Origin: SZUA-309 sp050185825 | GTDB lineage: Bacteria; Pseudomonadota; Gammaproteobacteria; Pseudomonadales; Azotimanducaceae | Length of the DNA stretch: 64,000 nt | NCBI GenBank assembly: GCA_050185825.1 | Contig: JBFWZA010000004.1 | Location: forward strand, 124,001 to 188,000 | Reading direction: 5' to 3' | Part shown: piece by piece, positions 26,023 through 35,063 of the stretch | How the letters are laid out: each line of letters begins with the position of its first letter | Position numbering within the stretch: position 1 is the stretch's first letter | Notes under the pieces: generated by a model | Told to the model about the DNA's origin: nothing | Database searches by the model: none | What the model saw: the letters and a program-made list of their open reading frames with translations, nothing else | Made by a program: the position numbers and the translations under genes

Positions 26023-26941
26023 GGGATACCTCCGCCGTCCGGGCACCGGCCGCCGTCACCTCGCGGAACACCGTTTCCAGATCGCGGCGCTGCAGAGACA
26101 GCTCGTAGAGCGGGTGGGCGCCGCCGACCACCGCTTCCGCGACGGCTTTCGCCGCCGTATCCAGATCACCGCTCACCGTGACCGCATAGCAACCCGGGGA
26201 CGCCACCTGCACCTCCGCGACGCAGGGCAGACGCCGGAGCTGGTCCGGCAGGCCCGCGTCCTCGTGGCTGCGCAGCCGGTAGGTCCTGCTCTCCTTGAGG
26301 TCGGAAAGCCGTTCGTCGAGCACCAGCTCGCCGCCGCGCAGAATGATGGCCCGATCACAGATGGCGTCCACTTCCTGCATGATGTGGGTGGAGAGAATGA
26401 CCGTTGCCGACGCGGCGAGCCGCTGGATGAGCGAGCGCATGTGCTCGGTCTGCGACGGATCGAGCCCATTGGTGGGCTCATCGAGGATCAGCAGCCGCGG
26501 TTCGTGCAGGATGGCCTGAGCGACGCCGACGCGCTGCTTGAACCCGCGCGACAGGGTGGCGATGGGGTCCAGTGCCTTGGACTCGAGCTCCGTGGCCTCG
26601 ATGGCCCGGCGCACGGCGGCCGGCGCATCGATGCCGCGCAGCTCGGCGGCATAGTCCAGATAGTCGGCCACCGACATCTCCGGATAGAGGGGCAGATTCT
26701 CCGGCAGGTAGCCGAGCCGGGACTGCACGGCCTTCGGGTCCTGTGCCAGATTCACCCCGTCCACCGTCACGCTGCCGCTGCTCGGCTCCAGATACCCCGT
26801 GAGCATCTTCATGATGGTCGTCTTGCCGGCGCCGTTGTGGCCGAGAAGGCCCACGATTTCCCCCTGACCGATGGAGAAGCTGACGTTGCTCACCGCCAGA
26901 AAATCGCCATAGCGGCGCGTCAGCCCTACCGCTTCGAGCAT
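26012..26941 (-). CDS. ABC transporter ATP-binding protein (GldA-type)
   Basis: 309 residues from ATG 26941, with GGAGGT upstream. Walker A GHNGAGKTT, Q-loop region RLGYLPENLPLY, signature LSRGFKQR (the variant usual in this subfamily), Walker B LLILDEPTNGLDP and the switch His in LSTHIMQEV are all present. A C-terminal regulatory segment of about 90 residues follows. It energises the permease encoded next. First gene of the three-gene operon. Confidence 0.95.
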   Translation of the reverse strand: MLEAVGLTRRYGDFLAVSNVSFSIGQGEIVGLLGHNGAGKTTIMKMLTGYLEPSSGSVTVDGVNLAQDPKAVQSRLGYLPENLPLYPEMSVADYLDYAAELRGIDAPAAVRRAIEATELESKALDPIATLSRGFKQRVGVAQAILHEPRLLILDEPTNGLDPSQTEHMRSLIQRLAASATVILSTHIMQEVDAICDRAIILRGGELVLDERLSDLKESRTYRLRSHEDAGLPDQLRRLPCVAEVQVASPGCYAVTVSGDLDTAAKAVAEAVVGGAHPLYELSLQRRDLETVFREVTAAGARTAEVSHAA

Positions 26942-27011
26942 GTGTACCTCCACGTGAGGCCTGGAAAGGGCGGAAAAATATTCAATCGCCGCCAAAATTC
27001 AAGAGGCATGC

Positions 27012-27031
27012 ACCAATCATGACCGATTGGT
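27012..27031. promoter_or_regulatory. 20-bp operator-like palindrome
   Basis: ACCAATC-ATGACC-GATTGGT is a perfect 7-bp inverted repeat with a 6-bp spacer, between the divergent ABC ATPase gene and the hydrolase gene (ATG 27043). Its form resembles TetR- or MarR-family operators. No regulator lies adjacent. Confidence 0.5.
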
Positions 27032-27042
27032 AATGTTACGCC

Positions 27043-27660
27043 ATGCCGGAAAAACCGCTGCACCAACGACTCTCGCTCGCCGGTCCCGCCGGCGCCATCG
27101 AGGCGGAGCTGACCGGGCCCGGGACCGGTCCCGTGGCCGTGCTCTGCCACCCGCACCCACTCTACGGGGGTTCCATGCACGACGCCGTGCTGGACACCCT
27201 GGCACGGGTCCTCGCGGACCGGGGCATCGCGACTCTGCGGTTCAACTTCCGGGGTGTGGGCCGCAGTGCCGGCACCCACGACGGCGGCGACGGCGAGGTG
27301 GACGACCTGCGCGCGGTGCTCGGCTGGCTGGCGGCGAACCATCCGCACCGCCTGCGGCTGCTCGGCGGCTACTCCTTCGGCGCCGGCGTGGTGTCCCGCC
27401 TGCTCTCCGACTCCGCGGCCGGGGACATCGAGCGGGCGCTGCTGGTGGCGCCGCCGGTGGGTAGGCTCGCAGTCGCCGAGCCGGATGGCCGGATTCCGGT
27501 GGACGTCTTTGCCGGGGACGCGGACGACTTCGTCGACACGACCGTGCTGGCAGGCTGGCGCCATGCCCGCATCCACCTCATCCCCGGGGCGGACCACTTC
27601 TTCAGCGGCGCCTGGTCCACGCTCGAAGACGAGATCCGCGCGGCGCTCGATACCGCCTGA
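27043..27660 (+). CDS. Alpha/beta hydrolase, COG2945-like
   Basis: 205 residues. The opening CHPHPLYGGSMHDAVL, then LRFNFRGVGRSAG and GYSFGAGV (nucleophile Ser), and a late PGADHFFSG (catalytic His) mark the small COG2945-type predicted hydrolases. There is no signal peptide. Substrate unknown. No ribosome site is obvious ahead of ATG 27043, and a 20-bp palindrome lies 12 bases before the start, which suggests repression. It converges on the NnrU gene, 6 bases apart. Confidence 0.85.
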   Translation: MPEKPLHQRLSLAGPAGAIEAELTGPGTGPVAVLCHPHPLYGGSMHDAVLDTLARVLADRGIATLRFNFRGVGRSAGTHDGGDGEVDDLRAVLGWLAANHPHRLRLLGGYSFGAGVVSRLLSDSAAGDIERALLVAPPVGRLAVAEPDGRIPVDVFAGDADDFVDTTVLAGWRHARIHLIPGADHFFSGAWSTLEDEIRAALDTA

Positions 27661-27666
27661 CCCGTT

Positions 27667-28353
27667 TCAGACGATGCGCACCCCGCTCACCCACGGGTGG
27701 CCCAAGGTGAACGCTGCATAGAGGGCCATGGCCACCACCGCCGGCAGCCAGAGCTCGCGGAGCACGAGACGGTTGCGCCCGCCGAGAACGGCAGCGAAGG
27801 GCACGTTCGACGTGACAGCGGCGTAATCCCGCCAGCCATCACCGCCGGCTGCCGCCGCCTTGCGGTCCAGAAGCACGGTGCCGAGTCCCGCGACCACGGC
27901 GAAGGTGGCGAAGAACACGACGGACTGCGCATCGCCGTTGGCGGCCATGTGCACACCCGCCCAGATCAGCACGCCCCACTGAAAGGGATGCCGCGTGATC
28001 CGCGTCACCCCGCGAGCGAGCGCGGCGGCATGCGGCTCGCGAAGCAGCGCGCTGCCGCCCACCGCCGTCGGGTTTCTGACCATGAACGCGCCAGCGACCA
28101 GAAACAGCGACAGCGGCATCACCAGGCGGGCAGCGCCATGCAGTTCCGGCGAGGGAAGCCACAGGTACTCGTAACGCGGCAGGTTGTTGTAGAGCCAGAT
28201 GAGGTAGCCGAGCGTCAGCACGGACACGAGGGAATAGAACGCGAGGTATCCGCGTTCGCCGAGCACGCCGACCAGCAGGGGTCGCACCCGGGTGCTGCTG
28301 ATGCCGAGGTGCGTGGCCACGAACAGCAGCGCGGCCGGAAGCAGGTCGATCAC
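27667..28353 (-). CDS. NnrU family membrane protein
   Basis: 228 residues from GTG 28353, fixed by GGAGG four bases upstream. About six hydrophobic helices. Family marks: ATHLGISSTRVRP near the start, YEYLW, LVAGAFMVRNPTAVG, VTRITRHPFQWGVLIWAGVHMAANGD. NnrU is linked with nitric-oxide/nitrite metabolism in denitrifiers, but the family is wider and also includes enzymes of isoprenoid and lipid metabolism, so the role here is open. It stands alone on the minus strand. Confidence 0.88.
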   Translation of the reverse strand: MIDLLPAALLFVATHLGISSTRVRPLLVGVLGERGYLAFYSLVSVLTLGYLIWLYNNLPRYEYLWLPSPELHGAARLVMPLSLFLVAGAFMVRNPTAVGGSALLREPHAAALARGVTRITRHPFQWGVLIWAGVHMAANGDAQSVVFFATFAVVAGLGTVLLDRKAAAAGGDGWRDYAAVTSNVPFAAVLGGRNRLVLRELWLPAVVAMALYAAFTLGHPWVSGVRIV

Positions 28354-28421
28354 GCATCCTCCGTGGGGATCCAGCAGGCGAGATCGGCTATGGTATGCGC
28401 CCCACCATCAGGACTGAAGCC

Positions 28422-29228
28422 ATGAACCGACTGAAAGGAAAGACCGCGCTGGTGACCGGTGCGGCCAGGGGTCTGGGCGCCCGCATCGCCGAGCGATTCG
28501 TCGAGGAAGGCGCGGACGTGATCATCAACGACGTCTCGCTGGGTGCCGCATCGGCAACCGCGGAGCGGCTCGGCGGGCGCGCGGTGGCCGCCGACGTCGG
28601 CGATCCGGCTTCGGTGGCTGCCATGTTCGAGGCCGTGTCTGCCATGACGGATCGCGTCGATATTCTTGTCAACAACGCGGGCATCAGTGGTATCGAGGGT
28701 GACAACGACGCCAGGGAACGGATCCGACAGCGTGCGGAAGCCATGGCGCGGGGTGAGCCGGCCGAAGAGCTGGATGGCGGCATCGTCTCGGTGACCGACG
28801 AGCAGTGGCGGCGCATGCAGGCCGTGCACGTGGATGGAACGTTCCACTGCTGCCGGGCGGTGATGCCGCTGCTGCCGGACGGCGGCGCGATCATCAACAT
28901 GGGCAGCATCATGGGCACCTTCGGGCGGGGTGGCGGCGTCGCCTACTGCACCGCGAAGGCCGCCATCCTCGGTTTCACCCGGGCGTTCGCACACGAGGTT
29001 GCGGTGCGTAACATCCGCGTCAACGCCATCGCGCCGGGCTGGATCCACACTGACATGACCGACCCGCTCGCACCCCTGCATCCGTTCCTGGAGATGCAGA
29101 CGCCCATGGGGCGCATGGGCGAGCCGGACGATATCGCCTGGTGTGCCGTCTACCTCGCCAGCGACGAGGCCCGCTTCGTCACCGGCCAGACCCTGTCGCC
29201 GAACGGCGGCTGGTACATGAGCCAGTAG
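28422..29228 (+). CDS. Short-chain dehydrogenase/reductase (SDR)
   Basis: 268 residues from ATG 28422. Classical SDR: cofactor motif TGAARGLG near residue 12, NNAGISG near 85, catalytic Ser in NMGSIMG, YCTAK (catalytic Tyr and Lys) near 180, and INAIAPGWIHT. A somewhat long insert after NNAG (DNDARERIRQRAEAM) is unusual. An oxidoreductase of an alcohol or ketone; substrate unknown. It converges on the hydrolase gene at 29239. Confidence 0.92.
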   Translation: MNRLKGKTALVTGAARGLGARIAERFVEEGADVIINDVSLGAASATAERLGGRAVAADVGDPASVAAMFEAVSAMTDRVDILVNNAGISGIEGDNDARERIRQRAEAMARGEPAEELDGGIVSVTDEQWRRMQAVHVDGTFHCCRAVMPLLPDGGAIINMGSIMGTFGRGGGVAYCTAKAAILGFTRAFAHEVAVRNIRVNAIAPGWIHTDMTDPLAPLHPFLEMQTPMGRMGEPDDIAWCAVYLASDEARFVTGQTLSPNGGWYMSQ

Positions 29229-29238
29229 CGCCGCGCCT

Positions 29239-30039
29239 TCAGCCCGGGGGCTCGAGCGCCTCGATGAGGATGTCGAGCACCCCGTTGGGCGCCTCCGAGA
29301 GCATGGAGTGGCCGGATCCCGGGAGGGTCCTCACTACGGCCCTCGGCCCCAGCGCTGCGGCGGCGGCCCGCCCGGCCTTCTCGGGCGTCATCCGGTCGGC
29401 GCTGCCCACCACCACGGTCACCGGTGCCTCGAGGCTGTCCATGGCGGAAGGCCTGTAGGCGTTGCAGGCGGCCAGGTCCGCGTGGAACACGCCAGGATGG
29501 CAGCGCTCCATGAGTCTGAGCCCACCTTCCAGCACATACATGCCGGGCACCGGATTGCCGCCCAGGCTGCCCCGGGCGCTGTGACTCCAGACGTTGGCCA
29601 TCTCGAACGCCGCGTGATCGTCGTCCGCCGCGGCCGCCAGCAGCGCATCGGTAACCGGCATCGGCAACGACGTGCCGAGCAGCACCAGCGAGGTGACCGA
29701 TTGCGGGCAGCGCTCGGCAAACGCACAGGCCACGAGCGACCCCATGCTGTGGCCCACCACCGCCGCCTTCGGCACACCAAGCGCCTCGAGCAGCGTCTCG
29801 AGCCAGGCGGCCATGGCGTCGACGGACTCGAGCGGCGGGCCGCCGCTCAGGCCGTGGCCGGGCAGGTCCGGCGCCAGCACGTCGAAACCGCGGCGGGCGA
29901 AGTAGCGTGCGGGCATGACCCAGATGGTGTGATCCATACCGGCGCCGTGCAGGAAGACGACGGCTGGACGTCCATCCGCTGCAAAGGGGCGGCTGCCCGT
30001 GCCGACGAAGACAGCCTGTCCCGCGACGTCCACCCTCAC
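29239..30039 (-). CDS. Alpha/beta hydrolase
   Basis: 266 residues from GTG 30039, in a 4-base GTGA overlap with the metY-like gene. Oxyanion segment FLHGAGMDH, DLPGHGLSGG, nucleophile elbow GHSMGS near residue 103, acid in VVVGSADRMTPE and catalytic His in GSGHSML give a complete triad. Because it is translationally coupled to an O-acetylhomoserine sulfhydrylase-like enzyme, it could act on an ester or thioester in that route, but this is only positional. Confidence 0.88.
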   Translation of the reverse strand: MRVDVAGQAVFVGTGSRPFAADGRPAVVFLHGAGMDHTIWVMPARYFARRGFDVLAPDLPGHGLSGGPPLESVDAMAAWLETLLEALGVPKAAVVGHSMGSLVACAFAERCPQSVTSLVLLGTSLPMPVTDALLAAAADDDHAAFEMANVWSHSARGSLGGNPVPGMYVLEGGLRLMERCHPGVFHADLAACNAYRPSAMDSLEAPVTVVVGSADRMTPEKAGRAAAAALGPRAVVRTLPGSGHSMLSEAPNGVLDILIEALEPPG

Positions 30040-31355
30040 CGCCGGCTCCCGGCGGCCACGGCCCGGAGCCCTTTCTTCAGGTCGCCGATCAGATCCGCAG
30101 GATCTTCGAGCCCGACCGACAGCCGGATCAGACCCTCACCGATGCCGGCGGCGGCGAGGGCCGCCGCGTCCATGCGGTGGTGGGTGGTGCTGGCGGGATG
30201 GATCACCAGCGAGCGGGCATCGCCGACGTTGGCCAGATGCGAGAAGAGCTCCAGCGCCTCGATGAACGCCCTGCCCGCCTCCCGGCCGCCATCCAGCTCG
30301 AAGCTGAACACCGCGCCTGCCCCGTTCGGCAACAGGACCTTCGCCAGCGCGTGATCCGGATGATCCGGCAGTTCGGGGTAGCTCACCGAGGTGACGAGCG
30401 GCTCAGCAGCCAGGAAAGCTACCACTTCGCGGGTGTTGGCCACGTGCCGCGCCATCCGCAGCGGCAGGGTTTCCAGGCCCTGCAGCACCTGGAACGCGGT
30501 CATGGGTGCCATGCAGGCACCGAAGTCGCGGATGCCTTCACGCCGGGCGCGGGTGATGAAGGCTGCCGGTCCGTACTCCTCGGCGAAGACCAGATCGTGA
30601 AAGCCTGCATAGGGCTCGGTGAGCGTGGGAAAGCGGTCGGACGCCGACCAGTCGAACGTGCCGCCATCCACCAGCAGACCGCCGATGACCACGCCGTGCC
30701 CGGACAGGAACTTGGTGGCCGAGTGCATGACCAGATCCGCGCCCAGCTCGATAGGCCGGCAGAGATAAGGCGTGGCGAAGGTGGCGTCCACCATGAGCGG
30801 CAACCCCTGCGCATGCGCGATCGCGGCCAGGGCCGGCACGTTGAGCACCTCCAGCCCCGGATTGCCCAGGATCTCGCCGAAGATCAGGCGTGTCTCCGGC
30901 CGGATGGCGGCCTCGAAGGCCGCCGGGTCCCTGGCGTCCACGAACGTGGTCTCGATGCCGAAGCGCGGCAGCGTGTAGGCGAGCAGGTTGTGCGTGCCGC
31001 CGTAGAGCGACCGGGACGCGACGATGTGATCACCGGCCGAGCAGAGGGTGACCACCGCCAGATGCATGGCTGCCTGGCCGCTGGCCGTGGCAATGGCGCC
31101 CACACCGCCGTCGAGCGCCGCGATCCGCTCCTCGAGCACGGCGTTCGTCGGGTTCGAGAGGCGGGAGTAGACGTGCCCCGCCCGCTCCATGTTGAACAGA
31201 CCCGCCGCGAATTCCGAGCTCGGAAACACGAACGCCGCGGACTGATAGATGGGCGTGGCCCGCGCGCCGGTGACCGGGTCCGGGCGCGCACCCGCATGCA
31301 GGGCCAGCGTGTCGAACCCCGGGCCCCGGGGTGCCCGGTGTGTGGTGTCGCTCAT
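30036..31355 (-). CDS. metY: O-acetylhomoserine sulfhydrylase-like (MetY-type) PLP enzyme
   Basis: 439 residues, the length of MetY. Starts FDTLALHAGARPDPVTGARATPIYQSAAFVF-like (typical of the Cys/Met metabolism PLP family), with YSRLSNPTNAVLEERIAALDGG, the PLP-binding lysine in HSATKFLSGHG near residue 215, and FNLGDARSL-like HLANVGDARSLVIHPASTTH at the end. Expected reaction: O-acetyl-L-homoserine plus sulfide to homocysteine, or a related gamma-replacement. It overlaps the downstream hydrolase by 4 bases. Confidence 0.9.
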   Translation of the reverse strand: MSDTTHRAPRGPGFDTLALHAGARPDPVTGARATPIYQSAAFVFPSSEFAAGLFNMERAGHVYSRLSNPTNAVLEERIAALDGGVGAIATASGQAAMHLAVVTLCSAGDHIVASRSLYGGTHNLLAYTLPRFGIETTFVDARDPAAFEAAIRPETRLIFGEILGNPGLEVLNVPALAAIAHAQGLPLMVDATFATPYLCRPIELGADLVMHSATKFLSGHGVVIGGLLVDGGTFDWSASDRFPTLTEPYAGFHDLVFAEEYGPAAFITRARREGIRDFGACMAPMTAFQVLQGLETLPLRMARHVANTREVVAFLAAEPLVTSVSYPELPDHPDHALAKVLLPNGAGAVFSFELDGGREAGRAFIEALELFSHLANVGDARSLVIHPASTTHHRMDAAALAAAGIGEGLIRLSVGLEDPADLIGDLKKGLRAVAAGSRR

Positions 31356-31388
31356 GGGATGTCCTCGAAGCCGCCTGGCCGCGCCACG

Positions 31389-32402
31389 CTACCCTACTTC
31401 TGCAGCGTTTGCCTCCGTGCGGACACCGGCCCGGCCCGTGAGCAGCAGATCCATGGCCCGGCGCGCGATCGGCTGGCCGAGGGTGTGGGCAGCGATGCGC
31501 CCGAGATCGAAGGTGCCGTGACCGAGCACGGCGCGGGCCGCCATGAGACCGCTCTCCACCGCCGGGCCGATGCCCTCGCACATGTCCCGGGTCGCGAGCC
31601 CCGCCGCGTCACCCACCAGAAAGGCGTTGCCGAGCTTCGGCGCCGGGTGGCAGGCGTTCAGAAAGTAGCTGTAGCCGCCGGGCTCGCCCGGATCGCCGGC
31701 CAGGAGTCCTTTTTCCACGAGATCATCGATGAGTCCGCGCCAGTGGCGTTTGATGTCGTCCCCTTTCGCCTTCAGCCGGTCCGCGATGCCGCCGATGCCC
31801 ACGTTCACGTAGCCGTCCGCCTTCGGCACGTACCAGCCGTAGCCGGGCAGGGAGCGATGGAAGAACCAGAGGTAGCAGTCCGCATCCGGCGTCTGATACG
31901 GAAACTCGAGCTCCTGGGTCACCACCTGCAGACCCTTCACCCGCGGGTGATGCGCACGGAACAGCTCCCGGTACACGGGGCAGCGGGTGCCGCCGGCGCC
32001 GACGAGGTGGCGGCAGCGGTAAGTGCCGTCGAGCACGAAGCCGTCCCCATCGCGCTCGATGCGACGCACGTTGTGGGTGACCACCGGCGCGCCGGAGCGG
32101 TCCAGCAGCCAGCGGTCGAACTCGAAGCGGCGGATCGAGTGCTGCGGGGACCGATAGGGCAGCTTCAGCCCGCGGACGGAGATCCGGAGCGTCTCGAAGG
32201 TGAGGAACCGGTGCGGATAGTCGGCCGGCGAGAACTCGAGCGCAGCGAGTACTTCCGGCGTGATCCATCCAGCGCAGAGCTTCTCCCGCGGAAACGCCTC
32301 CCGGTCGATGACAAGACAGTCCACGCCATTGCGCACCAGCTCCCAGGCCGCCGACGAACCGGCTGGGCCGCCGCCGACGACAATGACCTCGTGCTCGACC
32401 AT
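31389..32402 (-). CDS. Geranylgeranyl-reductase-family FAD oxidoreductase
   Basis: 337 residues from ATG 32402, in a 1-base TGATG overlap with the methyltransferase gene. FAD-binding VIVVGGGPAGSSAAWEL near the start, CAGWITPEVL, YGWYVPKADGYVNVGIGG, and the second flavin motif NAFLVGDAAGLATRDMCEGIGPAVESG. This is the geranylgeranyl reductase/FixC-like family, which reduces isoprenoid or lipid double bonds. Coupling to a CFA-synthase-like methyltransferase suggests it reduces or oxidises a methylated fatty acyl intermediate (inference). Confidence 0.88.
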   Translation of the reverse strand: MVEHEVIVVGGGPAGSSAAWELVRNGVDCLVIDREAFPREKLCAGWITPEVLAALEFSPADYPHRFLTFETLRISVRGLKLPYRSPQHSIRRFEFDRWLLDRSGAPVVTHNVRRIERDGDGFVLDGTYRCRHLVGAGGTRCPVYRELFRAHHPRVKGLQVVTQELEFPYQTPDADCYLWFFHRSLPGYGWYVPKADGYVNVGIGGIADRLKAKGDDIKRHWRGLIDDLVEKGLLAGDPGEPGGYSYFLNACHPAPKLGNAFLVGDAAGLATRDMCEGIGPAVESGLMAARAVLGHGTFDLGRIAAHTLGQPIARRAMDLLLTGRAGVRTEANAAEVG

Positions 32403-33622
32403 CAGGCGCCGGCCGCGCCCAGGAACATCCGGTCGCGGGTCACCGGCAGGGCATTCGCGCCCTGGCGCTGGAAGAGCACCTGAAAGAGCTGCAGCTGTCC
32501 CTGGGTGAACGCCGAAACGGATCCCGACAGATACAGCCGCCAGGCCTGCACGAAGCTCTCGTCGAACATGTCGCGCACCTTGTCCACGTTGCGCTCGAAG
32601 CGCTCCAGCCAGTGGGTGAGTGTGCGCGCGTAGTGGGTGCGCAGGTTCTCCACGTCCATGATCAGAAACTCGAACGGCTCGAAGATGTCCATCATCTCCT
32701 TGAGCGTGGGTGGGTAGGCGCCGGGAAAGATGTAGGACTCGATCCACTCGTTCATCGGTCTCGACACGTTGCGGCCGATGGAGTGCACGAAGCCCCTGCC
32801 CTGCTCCTTCAGGCAGCGATCGATCACACCGCCGAGGGTCGGATAGTTGGCGAGCCCCACGTGCTCCAGCATGCCCACGGAGACGAAGACATCGTAGGTG
32901 CCGGAGATGTTCCGGTAGTCGTCCTCCACGTACTCGACCAGATTGCCGAGACCTTCCTGCTCCGCGCGCTCTCTGGCGTACGCCACCTGCTCGGCGGAGA
33001 TGTTGTAGGAATGCACTGAAGCGCCGTAGTGCTTCGCCATGTAGCGGGCAAGCCCGCCCCAGCCGCTCCCCGCTTCCACCACCTGGTCTCCGGGCTTCAG
33101 ATCGAGCTTTCTGCAGACCAGCTCCAGCTTGGCGACCTGAGCTTCTTCCAGGGTGGTCGACTCGTGGGGGTAGTAGGCGCACGTGTACTGCATGTAGTCA
33201 CGGTCGAGCCAGAGGCGGTAGAAGTCGTTGCCGAGGTCGTAGTGGCTGTGGATGTTTTCCTTCGAGCCCGCCAGGTTGTTGGCGCGCGGACGTTTCTCGA
33301 TGGCCTTGCGCAGCAGCCTGCCCATGGGACCCGATTCCCGGATCGCCTTCTGGATGGCCATGTCGATGGCTTCGAGGGTGGCGACCAGGTCCCCTTCCAC
33401 ACTCAGGCGGCCCTCGGTGAACAGCTCGCCGAAGGACTTCTCCGGCTTCTGCATCAGCTCGAACAGCGCCCGACGGTCCTTGAGCCGCACCACCGCAACG
33501 GGCTGGCTGCCGTCCGGGAGCACGTGAACACGCTCACCGGTCCACAGCTCGATGGCCACCGGCGGGCTGCCGACGGAATCGAGCAGTCGTCTAACGAGCC
33601 ATCTCTCGAGCTGGCCAGACAT
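32402..33622 (-). CDS. cfa: Cyclopropane-fatty-acid-synthase-family SAM methyltransferase
   Basis: 406 residues. The N-terminal lipid-binding region (to about 130) is followed by the SAM domain: NIHSHYDLGNDFYRLWLD, MQYTCAYY, VVEAGSGWGGLARYMAKHYG, VGMLEHVG, and a C-terminal MNEWIESYIFPGAYPPTLKE. These are standard for CFA synthase, which adds a methylene group to an unsaturated phospholipid acyl chain at the inner membrane. The next gene is a flavoprotein read in the same transcript, so the final product may be a methyl-branched or furan-type acid instead of a cyclopropane. Confidence 0.92.
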   Translation of the reverse strand: MSGQLERWLVRRLLDSVGSPPVAIELWTGERVHVLPDGSQPVAVVRLKDRRALFELMQKPEKSFGELFTEGRLSVEGDLVATLEAIDMAIQKAIRESGPMGRLLRKAIEKRPRANNLAGSKENIHSHYDLGNDFYRLWLDRDYMQYTCAYYPHESTTLEEAQVAKLELVCRKLDLKPGDQVVEAGSGWGGLARYMAKHYGASVHSYNISAEQVAYARERAEQEGLGNLVEYVEDDYRNISGTYDVFVSVGMLEHVGLANYPTLGGVIDRCLKEQGRGFVHSIGRNVSRPMNEWIESYIFPGAYPPTLKEMMDIFEPFEFLIMDVENLRTHYARTLTHWLERFERNVDKVRDMFDESFVQAWRLYLSGSVSAFTQGQLQLFQVLFQRQGANALPVTRDRMFLGAAGA

Positions 33623-33678
33623 GTTTCCTCCCGAAGCCTTCGGCCATAATACCGGCTTTTCTCCGCGGGAATCCCACC

Positions 33679-34050
33679 ATGACAGACAACGTCGCCGTGA
33701 TCCGAGAATTCATCGAGGCCTGGTCGTCACTCGACGCGGACCGGCTCGCCGAGTACTTCACCGAGGACGGCTCCTACCACAACATCCCCACGCAGCCCGT
33801 GACGGGCCGGGAAAACGTCAGGAACTTCATCCGCGGATTCCTGTCCACGTGGACCGAGACACGCTGGGACATCATTCAGATCATGGGCGAAGGCGATGTG
33901 GTGTTCGCCGAGCGCCTGGATCGGACCAGGACCACCCAGGGCAACGTGGATCTCCCCTGTGTCGGCGTCTTCGAGATGGCGGACGGCAAGATCCGGGTCT
34001 GGCGCGACTACTTCGATCTCGCCACCTTCATGAAGGCGATGAAGCCCTGA
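33679..34050 (+). CDS. Limonene-1,2-epoxide-hydrolase-family protein
   Basis: 123 residues, a single cone-shaped domain. The catalytic set of the limonene epoxide hydrolase family is visible: Y33 and N35 in SYHNIP, R79 and D81 in ERLDR, and an Asp in WRDYFD (110 or 113). It opens an epoxide with water by a one-step mechanism, unlike the alpha/beta type encoded at 35064. Substrate unknown. It diverges from the cfa-like gene with 56 bases between. Confidence 0.88.
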   Translation: MTDNVAVIREFIEAWSSLDADRLAEYFTEDGSYHNIPTQPVTGRENVRNFIRGFLSTWTETRWDIIQIMGEGDVVFAERLDRTRTTQGNVDLPCVGVFEMADGKIRVWRDYFDLATFMKAMKP

Positions 34051-34075
34051 TCACGCCGACCGGGGTTTCTGAACC

Positions 34076-34969
34076 TTACACCGCCCGGTCGGCCCTGCCC
34101 GTGAGGTCGACTATGGCCTCGACGATCTCCGGCCACAGCGGCTCGGGCAGGTCGTGGCCCATACCCTCCAGCACCCGGATCGTCGAGCCCTTCAGCGCCT
34201 GATGGGTATCGTGCGCGCCCTCCACCCGCACCAGCGGGTCGGCGGCGCCGTGAATCACCAGCGCCGGCAGGTCCAGCACCTCGAGACGCGGGCGGCGATT
34301 GCCGTGCGCGGTGATCGCCGCCATCTGCCGGGAGACCCCTTCCGGATAGAACGCGCGGTCGTAGCTCTCCGCCGCTCTGGCCCGGGCGAGGTCTTCCGCC
34401 ACCGGGTAGCCCGGCGAGCCGATGACGCGGGACACCCGGAGCGTGCGCTCGATGGCCTCGTCCCTGCCCGTGGCCGCCGGGCTCAGCATCGCGGCCATGG
34501 CTGCCTCCGTCGCCGGCGGCAACGTCGGGTTGCCGGTGGACGACATGATGGAGGTGAGCGAGCGCACGCGGTGCGGCGCGTTGAGCGCCATGGCCTGCAC
34601 GATCATGCCGCCCATGGACGCCCCGCAGAGGTGGGCCGTTTCCACGTCCAGCGCGTCGAGCAGGCCGAAGGCGTCCGCCGCCATGTCGTCCAGGGTGTAA
34701 GGCGCCTCGGCCGGCTCTCCGGCCATGAGCCGCATGGCGAGCTCGCCGATGTCCGGCACACCCAGGTGACCGAACTTCTCCGACAGGCCCGAATCGCGGT
34801 TGTCGAAGCGGATCACGAAGTGGTCGGCCTCGGCCAGCAGCTCGCAGAACTCGTCGCGCCAGTGAATCATCTGGGCGCCGAGCCCCATCACCAGCAGCAG
34901 CGGCCTCTCCCGCTGTGAGCCGAAGGTGTCGTATTCGAGACTGATGCCGTTGGCGGGAATCCGGGCCAT
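34076..34969 (-). CDS. Alpha/beta hydrolase
   Basis: 297 residues from ATG 34969 with an AGGACG site; the frame extends further up, but would cross the divergent epoxide hydrolase start. Motifs: LLLVMGLGAQMIHW, RFDNRDSGLSE, nucleophile elbow CGASMGGMIVQAMA, VIHGAADPLV (Asp) and GMGHDLPEPLW (His). The DNRDSG-S segment is typical of the lipase/aclacinomycin-methylesterase-like branch. Substrate unknown. Confidence 0.88.
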   Translation of the reverse strand: MARIPANGISLEYDTFGSQRERPLLLVMGLGAQMIHWRDEFCELLAEADHFVIRFDNRDSGLSEKFGHLGVPDIGELAMRLMAGEPAEAPYTLDDMAADAFGLLDALDVETAHLCGASMGGMIVQAMALNAPHRVRSLTSIMSSTGNPTLPPATEAAMAAMLSPAATGRDEAIERTLRVSRVIGSPGYPVAEDLARARAAESYDRAFYPEGVSRQMAAITAHGNRRPRLEVLDLPALVIHGAADPLVRVEGAHDTHQALKGSTIRVLEGMGHDLPEPLWPEIVEAIVDLTGRADRAV

Positions 34970-35063
34970 GAGAACGTCCTGCAGTTCGGAAACGCCGATT
35001 CTCCCGATCCGCTTGTGCGCCTTCAACTTGTCTGCCTTGAAGAACGCCGCTAACTTCTCCGGC

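Noticed and set aside
31389..33182. A 597-residue fused protein combining the flavoprotein and part of another frame
   Set aside because: The real flavoprotein starts at ATG 32402; the extra N-terminal part is an out-of-frame reading of the methyltransferase gene.
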